Source: Lycium barbarum (taxonomy: Eukaryota > Streptophyta > Magnoliopsida > Solanales > Solanaceae). From it: a stretch of DNA of 64,000 nt. Location of the stretch: contig NC_083346.1 in the NCBI RefSeq assembly GCF_019175385.1, forward strand, positions 82,412,543 to 82,476,542, given 5' to 3'. The notes under the pieces were generated by a model. That model saw only the letters and a list, made by a program, of their open reading frames with translations. It searched no databases and had not been told where the DNA came from. Made by a program: the position numbers and the translations under genes. Positions 47,407 through 60,159 of the stretch are shown piece by piece (positions within the stretch are counted from its first letter, which is position 1; every line of letters starts with the position of its first letter).

Positions 47407-50400
47407 TGTCACGACCCAACCCCGTGGGCCGCGACCAGTGCCCTAGCTGGGCACCTATACGTACCCGATACCCAAATTAGCATATTAACAAAATAATATA
47501 ATAATAATATTAGTGGACGCTACAGAATTTAGCATAAAAAGCAGACTTGGCACACATAGGCCGATAAGGCCATCATAGAACAAAGTATCCCAAACATATG
47601 TACAGGACCCACACAGATATATCCACAGACCTCTACAGAACATATCATAATCATAAGACGGGACAGGGACCCATCCTACCCAGAACAATGTACATATCCA
47701 GATAGCAGTGACAGACTGTACCAAAAGATGGGCTCTGAAGAAGAGAGCGCCCCAAAATAGCAGAAATGGGATCCTAAACGTGTGGATCGGCGAACCTGCC
47801 GTCTGTACCTGCACGGCATGAAAACGCAGCCCCCGAAGAAAGGGGGTCAGTACGAAATATGTACTGAATATGTAAAGCGGAATCACAGAAGTCAAATCAT
47901 AATGATTTCAGAAAATAAGTACAAAATCTAGAGTGTCAAATGCATATTTCCAAAACAGACAGAATGTGTACAGAAACATATGTCATATCATATCCGGTCC
48001 CTGCCACGGGACTCAGCAGACAGAACGTGGCCACCCTCCCGACGCTGGTGCCACAACACAGAGGAATCAAAAAAAGGGGTGTGGCCCCGTATCATAAAAT
48101 GTCATATCAAAATGGCCATAACAGATCAGATCAGAATAGGCCGACATGGCACATCATACTCCACAGACCCATGTACGCGTATACCTGCCCCCTAACATCG
48201 GGGCGCGGCGAACAATGCAGAGAATCACGCTTGACAACATATCCTGGCCCGGGCTCAGTGTGGGAAACATTGGGGCATCCACGAATGGAGTAGTGAGAGA
48301 CTAATGCAATTTAAAAATATCATAATTGTTTTCAAAGACTCGAAGAGGCATATCAAAGATAAACAAATCCAATGAAGTCGGACGGAATCATAATAGATGC
48401 ATTTCGGGTATCATAATAAATTACAAAAATATAACCTCCCTGAAGTCATTCCGAGTGTCAAAATAATTTATAAGATTTAATAGAATATTTAAAACAATAT
48501 TCGTTATGCGATTAGTAGGGTAATCAAAACATTTCTTTCAAAAATCGCTTAAAAAGGAAGCTTTAGCACATTAAGGGCAAAATCGGGAATAGTGGGCCCG
48601 CCTCGGGACAAATAAGGCGGCGGGCTCAAATTGTGCTCTCTAAACTTATAGTATCACTTAAAAAAGTTCTACAAACATTCTATGACTTTCCAAGTAATTT
48701 GGAGCAAAGTTGCATAATTTTCCGGAAAATCATACTAAAGTGGTTCAATTCCACTGAAGGAAAAACTGAGATTTTCTCTTGCGGATTCCGAGGGCCAAGA
48801 GTTCCTTCGAGGCCCGGATCCGACCCTAACACACTAAGGGCATGCCAAGGGACGAATTGGGGTTGCTTTACATACCTTTCACGCTCCTTACGCCTTTCCA
48901 AACTCACTTCCCGTTTCGTCGAAAAACTGCAATTGGTCAAGTTTACCAATTGTAAGCTATGAATACCAAAGTTTCAACTTAAGGCATAATTGTCTACCGA
49001 AATTTCGGCAGCACTTCCCCTATACATATAGCACCCCGAGAATTCAACTCGGCTATAAATCATCAACAACAACCCAAACGACAACATCAATATCAACAAC
49101 AACCATTAAAGACACAAATATCCTTCAACTAGTCATTTTTCTCACAAGTTGACATAACCTTCATTCTAACCCAACTTCCAAACTAATATCAATGATTTCA
49201 CATTCATTAACATTCAAAACCATCCCAATAAAATTCTAGAAACATTTCATATCGTTTTCCTTAAGTTATACACTCGATATACACAATATACAACTTTCCG
49301 TCAAAGTCCTAACTTATGCAAAACATCAAATCTTTGGCATACAACTTCATAACAAGTTTCCAACTTCCAAATTCATCAATGATCATCATAATTCACAACC
49401 AAACAACTTCATTTCCTTAATGTCGGAAAATCATACTAAAACGACATAAGTTTCTACATTCCAATTCAATACAAACTTATATCATTCTAACTTCATTTAC
49501 ATTACAAACATCACAACAACACTTTAACACACTAAACAAACTTAATCCATTCCATTCCAAACCACTCCATACCACACGGCCAAATGCTATTTTCATCAAT
49601 TCAATCAAATTTATTCCACTTTCATTCTCAACATAAATTCCATCACATTCACAACTAGAATACAACATGAATTCAACACATTATCACCATACAACACACA
49701 CACACCCACGGCTACAAGCCATATTCCAAACCCACCTTGCAAACTTCCATTTTTCCACACAATCAACACATTTCTATATACTACAACACAATCAAAACTT
49801 CATAACACAATAAAAAGGTAGAAATTCTTACCTTTTCTTCAAGTCTTCTTCACTTGGAGATATGATCACTTTGGTGATTCTAATGCTCCCCACTCCAAAA
49901 CAACTATACCAAGTTACAAAGGAACCTTGACTTAGTAGGAAATCAACAAGAAATAAATTTTTAGAGCAATATTTTTTAGGGTCAAATTTTGCTCTCCAAG
50001 CCGAGAGCCTCACTTTCTTGCTTCTAATTTTTGCTCTTGTTTATCTTGTTTCATACTTATCACAAGTCTTCTAATGTGTATATAATTGAAGTGCTTGGTC
50101 ACATGACCAAGCACATGACCCACAAAAATGGGCTTGGACCAAGCCAAAGTGGCCGGCCAAGCACCCCATTTTGGGCCTCACTTTGCTTCAATTTTTTTTT
50201 AGCCCAATACTTATGGATCACATTTTGTAATTCCCGAAACTAATTTCTAAAATTCCAAAATTGCCCTTAGCCTTGTCCCACACTTTCATGACTCTATTCT
50301 TTCATACATAACTCCTGTGTTCAACAAAATATCAAATTTAACCTTATATCTCAAGAATCCAATATATTTCAAGTTTTTCCCAACGTGTGAAAATACGGGA

Positions 50401-50407
50401 TATAACA
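47407..50407 (-). repeat. E7 LTR1 (3001 bp)
   Basis: Left end tgtcacgacccaaccccgtg, right end atacgggatataaca. Contains the TATA motif and palindrome (50077-50114) and 'ccggtccctgccacgggactc' modules (about 47993-48270). Two bases differ from LTR2 in the first 198 bp, plus a small cluster at about 47664-47681. Short frames within it are not supported as genes. Confidence 0.95.
50077..50114 (-). promoter_or_regulatory. E7 LTR1 putative TATA box with adjacent palindrome
   Basis: gtatataatt (50078-50087; element sense aattatatac) sits next to gtgcttggtca-ca-tgaccaagcac (50091-50114), a perfect 11-bp inverted repeat with 2-base centre. In element sense the palindrome is just upstream of TATA, as in the other families. 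An identical arrangement is in LTR2. Confidence 0.55.
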
Positions 50408-50442
50408 TCCTCCCCTCCTATAGAACATTCGTCCTCGAATGT
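50408..50442 (-). promoter_or_regulatory. E7 unit 1 polypurine tract and hairpin
   Basis: PPT complement tcctcccctcc (50408-50418) next to LTR1, then hairpin acattcg-tcct-cgaatgt (50425-50442). Confidence 0.85.
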
Positions 50443-50488
50443 AAAATTAATCTTATAGGGTTGGAAAATACTCTGGGGGTGTTTCTGA

Positions 50489-51961
50489 TTATAGACAACA
50501 CATAGGACATACGATTGGTATTGAAATGAATTTAAGCAGGGATTTAAGGTTACCTGTGGACATAGGGAACAATTGAGGATATTTCTTCTTCATTTCCTCT
50601 TCGGCCTCCCACGTCATTTCCTCCCTATTATCGTTCCGCCACAGTACCTTAACAGAGGCTACATCTTTATTGCGGAGCCTCCCTACCTGACGATCCAAAA
50701 TAGATACGGGCTGCTCCTCGTACGATAGTTGCTCCGTCACCTGAATATCATCCGCAGGGAATATTCTGGACGGGTCACCAATGCATTTGCGGAGCATAGA
50801 GACATGGAATACCGGATGTACCGCTTCCAAATCAGATGGCAAATCTAACTCATAGGCGACATTTCCAACTTTCCGAACAATCTGATAAGGCCCAATATAA
50901 CGCGGACTGAGCTTACCCTTTCTGCCGAACCGCATCACGCCTTTCATAGGCGATACCTTCAGAAATACCCAATCGCCTACCTGAAACTCCAACGGTCGAC
51001 GCCGTTTATCCGCGTATGACTTCTGTCGACTCTGGGCTGCCAACAGTCGCTCTCGAATAAGTTTCACCTTGTCCACGGCCTGCTGGACCATATCTGGGCC
51101 AATCAACTCTGTCTCGCCAATATCAAACCAGCCGATCGGCGATCTGCATTTCCTGCCATATAAAGCCTCGTATGGAGTCATCTGGATGCTGAAATGGTAA
51201 CTGTTACTATATGCGAACTCAAGCAATGGCAAGTGATCATCCCAGCTGCCTCTGAAATCAATAACGTAGGCCCGCACCATATCCTCCAGCGTCTGTATAG
51301 TGCGCTCGGCCTGTCCGTCGCTCTGAGGATGAAAAGCTGTGCTCAGACTCACCTGAGTCCCTAGTCCCTCCTGAAAAGATCTCCAGAAATGCGCCGTAAA
51401 CTGGGCGCCTCTGTTAGAAATAATAGATAGAGGAACTCCGTGAAGCTTCACAATCTCTCTAATATAGAGCCTGGCATAATCCTCGGCGGAATAAGTAGTC
51501 CTGACGGGAAGGAAATGGGCTGATTTCGTCAGCCTATCAACAACGACCCAGATGGAATCATACTTCCGTGGAGTGCGAGGCAAACCTGTAATGAAGTCCA
51601 TATTAATAACCTCCCACTTCCAAGTCGGGATTTCCATCTCCTGCAACAGTCCACCCGGCTTCTGATGCTCAATCTTGACCTGCTGACAATTAGGGCACTG
51701 GGCGACGAACTCTGCAATATCCCGCTTCATGCCGTCCCACCAGTATAAGCATCGGAGATCATGATACATCTTTGTAGACCCAGGATGGACCGAATAGCGA
51801 GCATAATGTGCCTCGCTCATAACCTGTTGTCGAAGGCCTGCAATATCAGGTACACACAACCTGCCTCTGTATAACAAAGTGTCGTCCGGTGAAAACTCGA
51901 ACGGAGTCCTCTCCTTATCATAGGCTGTGTCCCTGTACCGAGCTAAGACAGGATTCATATT
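50489..51961 (-). CDS. E7 unit 1 integrase with chromodomain-like tail (catalytic Asp replaced)
   Basis: Open frame of about 490 codons downstream of a frameshift near 51955; it has no own start, so it depended on the upstream polyprotein. Zinc domain: [19 protein letters not shown] and [10 protein letters not shown]. Core: first Asp in [12 protein letters not shown]; second position reads IISNRGAQF (codon at 51413-51415), so the catalytic Asp is Asn; Glu in [15 protein letters not shown], 35 residues further on. C-terminus: [63 protein letters not shown], the chromodomain-like tail. The full length is otherwise uninterrupted, but activity is not expected with the Asp lost. Confidence 0.85.
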   Translation of the reverse strand, partial: NMNPVLARYRDTAYDKERTPFEFSPDDTLLYRGRLCVPDIAGLRQQVMSEAHYARYSVHPGSTKMYHDLRCLYWWDGMKRDIAEFVAQCPNCQQVKIEHQKPGGLLQEMEIPTWKWEVINMDFITGLPRTPRKYDSIWVVVDRLTKSAHFLPVRTTYSAEDYARLYIREIVKLHGVPLSIISNRGAQFTAHFWRSFQEGLGTQVSLSTAFHPQSDGQAERTIQTLEDMVRAYVIDFRGSWDDHLPLLEFAYSNSYHFSIQMTPYEALYGRKCRSPIGWFDIGETELIGPDMVQQAVDKVKLIRERLLAAQSRQKSYADKRRRPLEFQVGDWVFLKVSPMKGVMRFGRKGKLSPRYIGPYQIVRKVGNVAYELDLPSDLEAVHPVFHVSMLRKCIGDPSRIFPADDIQVTEQLSYEEQPVSILDRQVGRLRNKDVASVKVLWRNDNREEMTWEAEEEMKKKYPQLFPMSTGNLKSLLKFISIPIVCPMCCL

Positions 51962-52628
51962 GACGCCGCTTAATATCGTCTCTGATGGATGACTCAGAAA
52001 CCCCTCGAACAGAAATCTGGGTATCTCCAGAATCGGCCAAACGAACCCCGAGACTAGCCAACTGCTGAATATCACGGGCTATCTCTCTCCTGTCTGGCTG
52101 TAAGTCGGCCAAACTGCCCATAGACTTCCGACTGAGCGCATCTGCAACAACATTAGCCTTACCCGGATGATACAGAATATCCACATCATAATCTTTCAGA
52201 AGCTCCAGCCATCTCCGCTGCCGCAAATTAAGCTCTCTCTGCCTGAAAATATACTGGAGGCTCTTATGATCAGTATAGATATCCACATGCACGCCATATA
52301 AATAGTGTCTCCATATCTTCAGAGCATGAATCACCGCTGCGAGCTCCAGATCGTGGGTAGGATAATTCTTCTCATGCTTTTTGAGTTGCCGGGAAGCATA
52401 CGCTATAACTCTGCCGTGCTGCATCAATACATAGCCTAGCCCCATGCCAGAAGCGTTACAATAAATAACATACCCGTCCGGTCCCTCTGGGAGAGTCAGA
52501 ACTGGGGCTGAAGTCAGCTTCTCCTTCAGCAACTGGAAGCTCCGTTTACAAGCGTCAGACCATAGGAACTTAGCTCCCTTCTGAGTCAGCCTTGTCAAAG
52601 GCGCTGAAATCGAAGCAAACTTCTCCAC
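51918..52628 (-). CDS. E7 unit 1 RNase H and linker (between two frameshifts)
   Basis: 236-codon frame from the RT connection domain ([20 protein letters not shown]) through RNase H. The first catalytic position reads [13 protein letters not shown], where E2 has YCDASG. Catalytic Glu ([13 protein letters not shown]) and Asp ([10 protein letters not shown]) and the last Asp ([11 protein letters not shown]) are present. The frame enters out-of-frame sequence after KRRQYE near 51955. It lies between the two frameshifts that split the polyprotein. With the first Asp replaced, RNase H activity is unlikely. Confidence 0.85.
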   Translation of the reverse strand: MEKFASISAPLTRLTQKGAKFLWSDACKRSFQLLKEKLTSAPVLTLPEGPDGYVIYCNASGMGLGYVLMQHGRVIAYASRQLKKHEKNYPTHDLELAAVIHALKIWRHYLYGVHVDIYTDHKSLQYIFRQRELNLRQRRWLELLKDYDVDILYHPGKANVVADALSRKSMGSLADLQPDRREIARDIQQLASLGVRLADSGDTQISVRGVSESSIRDDIKRRQYESCLSSVQGHSL

Positions 52629-55401
52629 AAACCTCCTGTAATAGCCTGCTAATCCCTAGGAACCTGCGTACCTCTGTGGGCGTCGTAGGTCTGGGCCAAT
52701 TCTTCACGGCCTCAATCTTCTGTGTGTCCACCCGGACACCATCAGCTGCAATAATATGCCCCAAGAAAGCCACTGAAGACAGCCAGAATTCACACTTAGA
52801 AAATTTTGCATATAATTTCTGATGCCGGAGTACCCCTAATACCGATCTCAGATGATCTGCGTGCTCCGCCTCAGACCGATAATAAACCAGGATATCATCA
52901 ATGAATACAATTACAAACATATCCAAGAATGGCCTGAATACCCGGTTCATCAAATCCATGAATATTGCGGGGGCATTAGAAAGCCCAAAAGACATAACCC
53001 TGAACTCATAATGCCCATATCGGGTCCGGAAAGCTGTCTTAGGGATATCGGCCTCTTGTACTCGTACCTGGTGGTAGCCGGATCGAAGATCTATCTTCGA
53101 AAAACACTTAGCGCCCTGCAGCTGATCAAACAAATCATCAATCCTGGGGAGGGGGTATTTATTCTTTATAGTTACCATATTCAGCTGCCGATAATCAATA
53201 CACATACGCAGCGACCCGTCTTTCTTACGCACAAATAATACCGGGGCTCCCCAAGGCGAAGTACTGGGTCTGATGAAACCCTTATCCAACAAATCTTTCA
53301 GCTGCTCCTTCAACTCCTTTAATTCTGCAGGCGCCATTCTGTACGGACGAATAGAGATAGGCTGAGTGTCTGGGAGTAAGTCAATAGAGAAGTCTATCTC
53401 CCGCTCTGGAGGAAGACCTGGAAGCTCGTCGGGGAAAACATCTGGAAACTCATTAATCACGGGGACTGACTGAAGTGTCGGCGTCTCTGCGTCCAAGTCT
53501 TGCACCCGTACCAGATGATAGATATAACCCTTTCTAATCATTTTCTTTTCCTTAAGGTATGAAATAAACTTACCTTTCGGCGATGCTGTATTACCAGCCC
53601 ATTCTATAGCTGGCTCCCCGGGAAACTGGAAGCGAACCACCTTATTCTGGCAGTCAACATTAGCGTAACAGGAAGCTAGCCAATCCATACCCATAATAAC
53701 ATCAAATTCAGTCATATCTAACTCTACCAGATCTGCCTTAGTGTCACGGTCACAAACAATTACGGAACAATCTTTATATACTTGTTTCGCTACAATAAAG
53801 TCCCCGATCGGTGTGGCTACCTCAAATGGCTCTATAGGTTCAGACATAATACCAATTTTACCAGCAACAAGGGGTGAAATATATGATAAAGTTGAACCTG
53901 GATCAATTAATGCGTACACAGACCGAGAGAAGACCAATAAAGTACCTGTAACGACATTAAGAGATGCCTCCTGATCCTGGCGACTGGCCAAAGCATAAAT
54001 GCCGTTCGAAGGACCGCTAATACCAGAAGCTCCACCACGGCCTCTGCCGCGACCCGCTGGTGCTGGAAAACCCTGCCCCGTAGGGCGCATAGCCACTAAC
54101 GAAGATGAAGACCCAGCGGCTGATCCGGTAGGCTGCGCTGCACCACCCGAACTACCCTTATACGGGCAATCTCTCACAGAATGGCCCAGACGACCACAAG
54201 AAAAGCATGCACTGGTAGCTCTGTAGCACTCCCCCGGATGATATCTGCCACAAAGAGAACACTGAACCCTGGGTGGCCTCATCTGACCAGATCCCCTATA
54301 TGTCCGTGAACCTGAAGCCCTGGAGCTCTGGCCTGCTCCTGAATACCCTAGGCTATCAAACCTGCGACCTGTAGGCTGGGGAGGCGCGCTCTGCGCCGGC
54401 TGAGATGAAAATCTGCTAGGCTGCTGCGGCTGTTGGGGCTGTCTGCCCCGAAAGTCTCCAGATGATCTGGCCCTCTTGGGTTGTCTCCGATCCTGGCTCC
54501 TGTCAGGCTGGTGTCCTCCTCTGCCCCGATCCTCCATGCCCTGGGCGTGGGCCTGAATACGGGCAATGTCCATACCGGGCTGAGCAGCCAATACTAAGCA
54601 GCTATCAACAAAGTACCGATCCAGCCCCATAATATATCTGTGCATCCGGTCCGCCATAGTAGTCACCACAGCAGGTGCATATCGGGCCAAGGAATCAAAC
54701 TCCAAACTATAGTCCCGGACACTGCGGCCCTTCTGCCTCAATAATAAGAATCTATCAAATCTGGCTCGTCGCAACTCTGGGGGCAGAAAATGTCCAAGAA
54801 ATGCCTGAGAAAAATCGCCCCAAACTGCTGGGGGAGCGCCGTGCCCTCTGGATAGCCCCCATGACTCGTACCAGTTTGCCGCCACATCATATAACCGGTA
54901 CGAAGCTAACGCGACTGACTCTGTCTCGGAAGCATTAATCAAATCTAGAGTGCGCCGCATCTTCCTGATAAACTCCTCAGGATCCTCTTCGGGCTTTGTC
55001 CCGAAGAAATCTGGAGGACTACAAGTCAAAAACTCACGGGCTCTCGAACTATCACGCCTGACTGTCCGGTCACCACCCAGTTCATGCCCCTGAACCTGCC
55101 CTGCCACAAGTCTCGTCAGCAACTGGACTGCCTCCCTCATAGACTGATCCTCAGTGCCTGGCCGTGGAGCTGGAGGCTGAGGTACTGGAACTGCGGGAGC
55201 TGGCGGTGGAGCCGCCCCCCGATCTGCAGCTACGGCTGCCCCTATCTCCTCCACGAGTGGCAGTGTAGAAAAACCCTCTGTCTGGGGCAAAGTCTCCGGA
55301 GCAATATGTGCCTGGGCCCTGGTAATCCTCTGGACCCGGCTAGTCTCTCCCAAGGCTGCTGACTTGGCCTTTTGGGCCGCTGTTGCCTTTTTTGGAGGCA
55401 T
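52570..55401 (-). CDS. E7 unit 1 Gag-protease-RT polyprotein (943 aa, truncated by frameshift)
   Basis: Start taken at [13 protein letters not shown] (ATG complement 55399-55401), as E2 and E3 start at the same place; an in-frame ATG six codons upstream is in the leader. Gag capsid-like region about residues 119-240 ([52 protein letters not shown]). Zinc knuckle [14 protein letters not shown] near residue 400. Protease active site [15 protein letters not shown] near 498 and [16 protein letters not shown] from about 660: [56 protein letters not shown] near 834. A one-base gain near 52652 in the [10 protein letters not shown] region sends the last ~30 residues out of frame. Confidence 0.9.
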   Translation of the reverse strand: MPPKKATAAQKAKSAALGETSRVQRITRAQAHIAPETLPQTEGFSTLPLVEEIGAAVAADRGAAPPPAPAVPVPQPPAPRPGTEDQSMREAVQLLTRLVAGQVQGHELGGDRTVRRDSSRAREFLTCSPPDFFGTKPEEDPEEFIRKMRRTLDLINASETESVALASYRLYDVAANWYESWGLSRGHGAPPAVWGDFSQAFLGHFLPPELRRARFDRFLLLRQKGRSVRDYSLEFDSLARYAPAVVTTMADRMHRYIMGLDRYFVDSCLVLAAQPGMDIARIQAHAQGMEDRGRGGHQPDRSQDRRQPKRARSSGDFRGRQPQQPQQPSRFSSQPAQSAPPQPTGRRFDSLGYSGAGQSSRASGSRTYRGSGQMRPPRVQCSLCGRYHPGECYRATSACFSCGRLGHSVRDCPYKGSSGGAAQPTGSAAGSSSSLVAMRPTGQGFPAPAGRGRGRGGASGISGPSNGIYALASRQDQEASLNVVTGTLLVFSRSVYALIDPGSTLSYISPLVAGKIGIMSEPIEPFEVATPIGDFIVAKQVYKDCSVIVCDRDTKADLVELDMTEFDVIMGMDWLASCYANVDCQNKVVRFQFPGEPAIEWAGNTASPKGKFISYLKEKKMIRKGYIYHLVRVQDLDAETPTLQSVPVINEFPDVFPDELPGLPPEREIDFSIDLLPDTQPISIRPYRMAPAELKELKEQLKDLLDKGFIRPSTSPWGAPVLFVRKKDGSLRMCIDYRQLNMVTIKNKYPLPRIDDLFDQLQGAKCFSKIDLRSGYHQVRVQEADIPKTAFRTRYGHYEFRVMSFGLSNAPAIFMDLMNRVFRPFLDMFVIVFIDDILVYYRSEAEHADHLRSVLGVLRHQKLYAKFSKCEFWLSSVAFLGHIIAADGVRVDTQKIEAVKNWPRPTTPTEVRRFLGISRLLQEVCGEVCFDFSAFDKADSEGS

Positions 55402-55604
55402 ATCTGCACATATAGCCACTCGTTAGGGAGGGGTCATCCTGATAACACAGCTCTATCGCACGATCTAAGACAGAAAGAAGGGTAGTATCCTAAATGCCCT
55501 GTAGCCTCCTGTTTATAGGTGTGGTGCACAACACACCGATAAACAAGACCCTACTAGACACGGTCTGTGGACATTCTGAGGACGAACCGCTCTGATACCA
55601 CTTT
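55402..55604 (-). promoter_or_regulatory. E7 unit 1 leader and primer-binding site
   Basis: PBS complement gctctgatacca at 55589-55600, cttt, then LTR2. The leader carries 'ctgtagcctcctgtttatag' and 'acacggtctgtggacattc'. This PBS is separated from LTR1 of the same unit by the internal region and directly abuts the shared LTR2, as in a normal 5' end. Confidence 0.9.
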
Positions 55605-58600
55605 TGTCACGACCCAACCCCGTGGGCCGCGACCAGTGCCCTAGCTGGGCACCTATACGAACCCGATACCCAAATTAGCATATTAACAAAATAATATAAT
55701 AATAATATTAGTGGACGCTACAGAATTTAGCATAAAAAGCAGACTTGGCACACATAGGCCGATAAGGCCATCATAGAACAAAGTATCGCAAACATATGTA
55801 CAGGACCCACACAGATATATCCACAGACCTCTACAGAACATATCATAATCATAAGACGGGTCAGGGCCCCGTCATACCCAGAACAATGTACATATCCAGA
55901 TAGCAGTGACAGACTGTACCAAAAGATGGGCTCTGAAGAAGAGAGCGCCCCAAAATAGCAGAAATGGGATCCTAAACGTGTGGATCAGCGAACCTGTCGT
56001 CTGTACCTGCACGGCATGAAAACGCAGCCCCCGAAGAAAGGGGGTCAGTACGAAATATGTACTGAATATGTAAAGCGGAATCACAGAAGTCAAATCATAA
56101 TGATTTCAGAAAATAAGTACAAAATCCAGAGTGTCAAATGCATATTTCCAAAACAGACAGAATGTGTACAGAAACATATGTCATATCATATCCGGTCCCT
56201 GCCACGGGACTCAACAGACAGAACGTGGCCACCCTCCCGACGCTGGTGCCACAACACAGAGGAATCAGAAAAAGGGGCGTGGCCCCGTATCATAAAATGT
56301 CATATCAAAATGGCCATAACAGATCAGATCAGAATAGGCCGACATGGCACATCATACTCCACAGACCCATGTACGCGTATACCTGCCCCCTAACATCGGG
56401 GCGCGGCGAACAATGCAGAGAATCACGCTTGACAACATATCCTGGCCCGGGCTCAGTGTGGGAAACATTGGGGCATCCACGAATGGAGTAGTGAGAGACT
56501 AATGCAATTTAAAAATATCATAATTGTTTTCAAAGACTCGAAGAGGCATATCAAAGATAAACAAATCCAATGAAGTCGGACGGAATCATAATAGATGCAT
56601 TTCGGGTATCATAATAAATTACAAAAATATAACCTCCCTGAAGTCATTCCGAGTGTCAAAATAATTTATAAGATTTAATAGAATATTTAAAACAATATTC
56701 GTTATGCGATTAGTAGGGTAATCAAAACATTTCTTTCAAAAATCGCTTAAAAAGGAAGCTTTAGCACATTAAGGGCAAAATCGGGAATAGTGGGCCCGCC
56801 TCGGGACAAATAAGGCGGCGGGCTCAAATTGTGCCCTCTAAACTTATAGTATCACTTAAAAAGGTTCTACAAACATTCTATGACTTTCCAAGTAATTTGG
56901 AGAAAAGTTGCATAATTTTCCGGAAAATCATACTAAAGTGGTTCAATTCCATTGAAGGAAAAACTGAGATTTTCTCTTGCGGATTCCGAGGGCCAAGAGT
57001 TCCTTCGAGGCCCGGATCCGACCCTAACACACTAAGGGCATGCCAAGGGAAGAATTGGGGTTGCTTTACATACCTTTCACGCTCCTTACGCCTTTCCAAA
57101 CTCACTTCCCGTTTCGTCGAAAAACTGCAATTGGTCAAGTTTACCAATTGTAAGCTATGAATACCAAAGTTTCAACTTAAGGCATAATTGTCTACCGAAA
57201 TTTCGGCAGCACTTCCCCTATACATATAGCACCCCGAGAATTCAACTCGGCTATAAATCATCAACAACAACCCAAACGACAACATCAATATCAACAACAA
57301 CCATTAAAGACACAAATATCCTTCAACTAGTCATTTTTCTCACAAGTTGACATAACCTTCATTCTAACCCAACTTCCAAACTAATATCAATGATTTCACA
57401 TTCATTAACATTCAAAACCATCCCAATAAAATTCTAGAAACATTTCATATCGTTTTCCTTAAGTTATACACTCGATATACACAATATACAACTTTCCGTC
57501 AAAGTCCTAACTTATGCAACACATCAAATCTTTGGCATACAACTTCATAACAAGTTTCCAACTTCCAAATTCATCAATGATCATCATAATTCACAACCAA
57601 ACAACTTCATTTCCTTAATGTCGGAAAATCATACTAAAACGACATAAGTTTCTACATTCCAATTCAATACAAACTTATATCATTCTAACTTCATTTACAT
57701 TACAAACATCACAACAGCACTTTAACACACTAAACAAACTTAATCCATTCCATTCCAAACCACTCCATACCACACGGCCAAATGCTATTTTCATCAATTC
57801 AATCAAATTTATTCCACTTTCATTCTCAACATAAATTCCATCACATTCACAACTAGAATACAACATGAATTCAACACATTATCACCATACAACACACACA
57901 CACCCACGGCTACAAGCCATATTCCAAACCCACCTTGCAAACTTTCATTTTTCCACACAATCAACACATTTCTATATACTACAACACAATCAAAACTTCA
58001 TAACACAATAAAAAGGTAGAAATTCTTACCTTTTCTTCAAGTCTTCTTCACTTGGAGATATGATCACTTTGGTGATTCTAATGCACCCCACTCCAAAAAA
58101 ACTATACCAAGTTACAAAGGAACCTTGACTTAGTAGGAAATCAACAAGAAATAAATTTTTGGAGCAATATTTTTGAGGGTCAAATTTTGCTCTCCAAGCC
58201 GAGAGCCTCACTTTCTTGCTTCTAATTTTTGCTCTTGTTTATCTTGTTTCATACTTATCAAAAGTCTTCTAATGTGTATATAATTGAAGTGCTTGGTCAC
58301 ATGACCAAGCACATGACCCATAAAAATGGGCTTGGACCAAGCCAAAGTGGCCGGCCAAGCACCCCATTTTGGGCCTCACTTTGCCTCAATTTTTTTTGAG
58401 CCCAATACTTATGGATCACATTTTGTAATTCCCGAAACTAATTTCTAAAATTCCAAAATTGCCCTTAGCCTTGTCCCACACTTTCATGACTCTATTCTTT
58501 CATACATAACTCCTGTGTTCAACAAAATATCAAATTTAACCTTATATCTCAAGAATCCAATATATTTCAAGTTTTTCCCAACGTGTGAAAATACGGGATA

Positions 58601-58605
58601 TAACA
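55605..58605 (-). repeat. E7 LTR2, shared by both units (3001 bp)
   Basis: Serves as 5' LTR of unit 1 and 3' LTR of unit 2. Same length as LTR1. Its first 198 bp are identical to all that is visible of LTR3, while LTR1 differs at two of those sites. TATA motif and palindrome at 58275-58312 match LTR1. Confidence 0.95.
58275..58312 (-). promoter_or_regulatory. E7 LTR2 putative TATA box with adjacent palindrome
   Basis: Same arrangement as in LTR1: gtatataatt, then gtgcttggtca-ca-tgaccaagcac at 58289-58312. Confidence 0.55.
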
Positions 58606-58640
58606 TCCTCCCCTCCTTTAGAACATTCGTCCTCGAATGT
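58606..58640 (-). promoter_or_regulatory. E7 unit 2 polypurine tract and hairpin
   Basis: PPT complement tcctcccctcc (58606-58616) followed by hairpin acattcg-tcct-cgaatgt (58623-58640). Confidence 0.85.
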
Positions 58641-58686
58641 AAAATTAATCTTATAGGGTTGGAAAATACTCTGGGGGTGTTTCTGA

Positions 58687-60159
58687 TTATAGACAACACA
58701 TAGGACATACGATTGGTATTGAAATGAATTTAAGCAGGGATTTAAGGTTACCTGTGGACATAGGGAACAATTGAGGATATTTCTTCTTCATTTCCTCTTC
58801 GGCCTCCCACGTCATTTCCTCCCTATTATCGTTCCGCCACAGTACCTTAACAGAGGCTACATCTTTATTCCGGAGCCTCCCTACCTGACGATCCAAAATA
58901 CATACGGGCTGCTCCTCGTACGATAGTTGCTCCGTCACCTGAATATCATCCGCAGGGAATATTCTGGACGGGTCACCAATGCATTTGCGGAGCATAGAGA
59001 CATGGAATACCGGATGTACCGCTTCCAAATCAGATGGCAAATCTAACTCATAGGCGACATTTCCAACTTTCCGAACAATCTGATAAGGCCCAATATAACG
59101 CGGACTGAGCTTACCCTTTCTGCCGAACCGCATCAAGCCTTTCATAGGCGATACCTTCAGAAATACCCAATCGCCTACCTGAAACTCCAACGGTCGACGC
59201 CGTTTATCCGCGTATGACTTCTGTCGACTCTAGGCTGCCAACAATCGCTCTCGAATAAGTTTCACCTTGTCCATGGCCTGCTGGACCATATCTGGGCCAA
59301 TCAACTCTGTCTCGCCAATATCAAACCAGCCGATCGGCGATCTGCATTTCCTGCCATATAAAGCCTCGTAGGGAGCCATCTGGATGCTGAAATGGTAACT
59401 GTTACTATATGCGAACTCAAGAAATGGCAAGTGATCATCCCAGCTGCCTCTGAAATCAATAACACAGGCCCGCAACATATCCTCCAGCGTCTGTATAGTG
59501 CGCTCGGCCTGTCCGTCGCTCTGAGGATGAAAAGCTGTGCTCAGACTCACCTGAGTCCCTAGTCCCTCCTGAAAAGATCTCCAGAAATGCGCCGTAAACT
59601 GGGCGCCTCTGTCAGAAATAATAGATAGAGGAACTCCGTGAAGCTTCACAATCTCTCTAATATAGAGCCTGGCATAATCCTCGGCGGAATAAGTAGTCCT
59701 GACGGGAAGGAAATGGGCTGATTTCGTTAGCCTATCAACAACGACCCAGATGGAATCATACTTCCGTGGAGTGCGAGGCAAACCTGTAATGAAGTCCATA
59801 TTAATAACCTCCCACTTCCAAGTCGGGATTTCCATCTCCTGCAACTGTCCACCCGGCTTCTGATGCTCAATCTTGACCTGCTGACAATTAGGGCACTGGG
59901 CGACGAACTCTGCAATATCCCGCTTCATGCCGTCCCACCAGTATAAGCATCGGAGATCATGATACATCTTTGTAGACCCAGGATGGACCGAATAGCGAGC
60001 ATAATATGCCTCGCTCATAACCTGCTGCCGAAGGCCTGCAATATCAGGTACACACAACCTGCCTCTGTATAACAAAGTGTCGTCCGGTGAAAACTCGAAC
60101 GGAGTCCTCCCCTTATCATAGGCTGTGTCCCTGTACCGAGCTAAGACAGGATTCATATT
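58687..60159 (-). pseudogene. E7 unit 2 integrase with chromodomain-like tail (nonsense codon)
   Basis: Same architecture as unit 1. It keeps all three catalytic residues: [20 protein letters not shown] (codon 59611-59613) and [18 protein letters not shown] at 59230-59232 replaces the Gln of the [10 protein letters not shown] segment and separates the core from the tail (59190-58687: [50 protein letters not shown]). A truncated integrase without the chromodomain-like tail would result even if the upstream frameshifts were bypassed. Confidence 0.9.

Noticed and set aside
47485..47895. 136-codon minus frame (and its partner at 55872-56093)
   Set aside because: Inside the E7 LTR, broken differently in the two copies, no recognisable domain.
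52852..53238. 128-codon plus frame, repeated at 61050-61436
   Set aside because: Antisense shadow of the conserved RT coding region; conservation is explained by RT.
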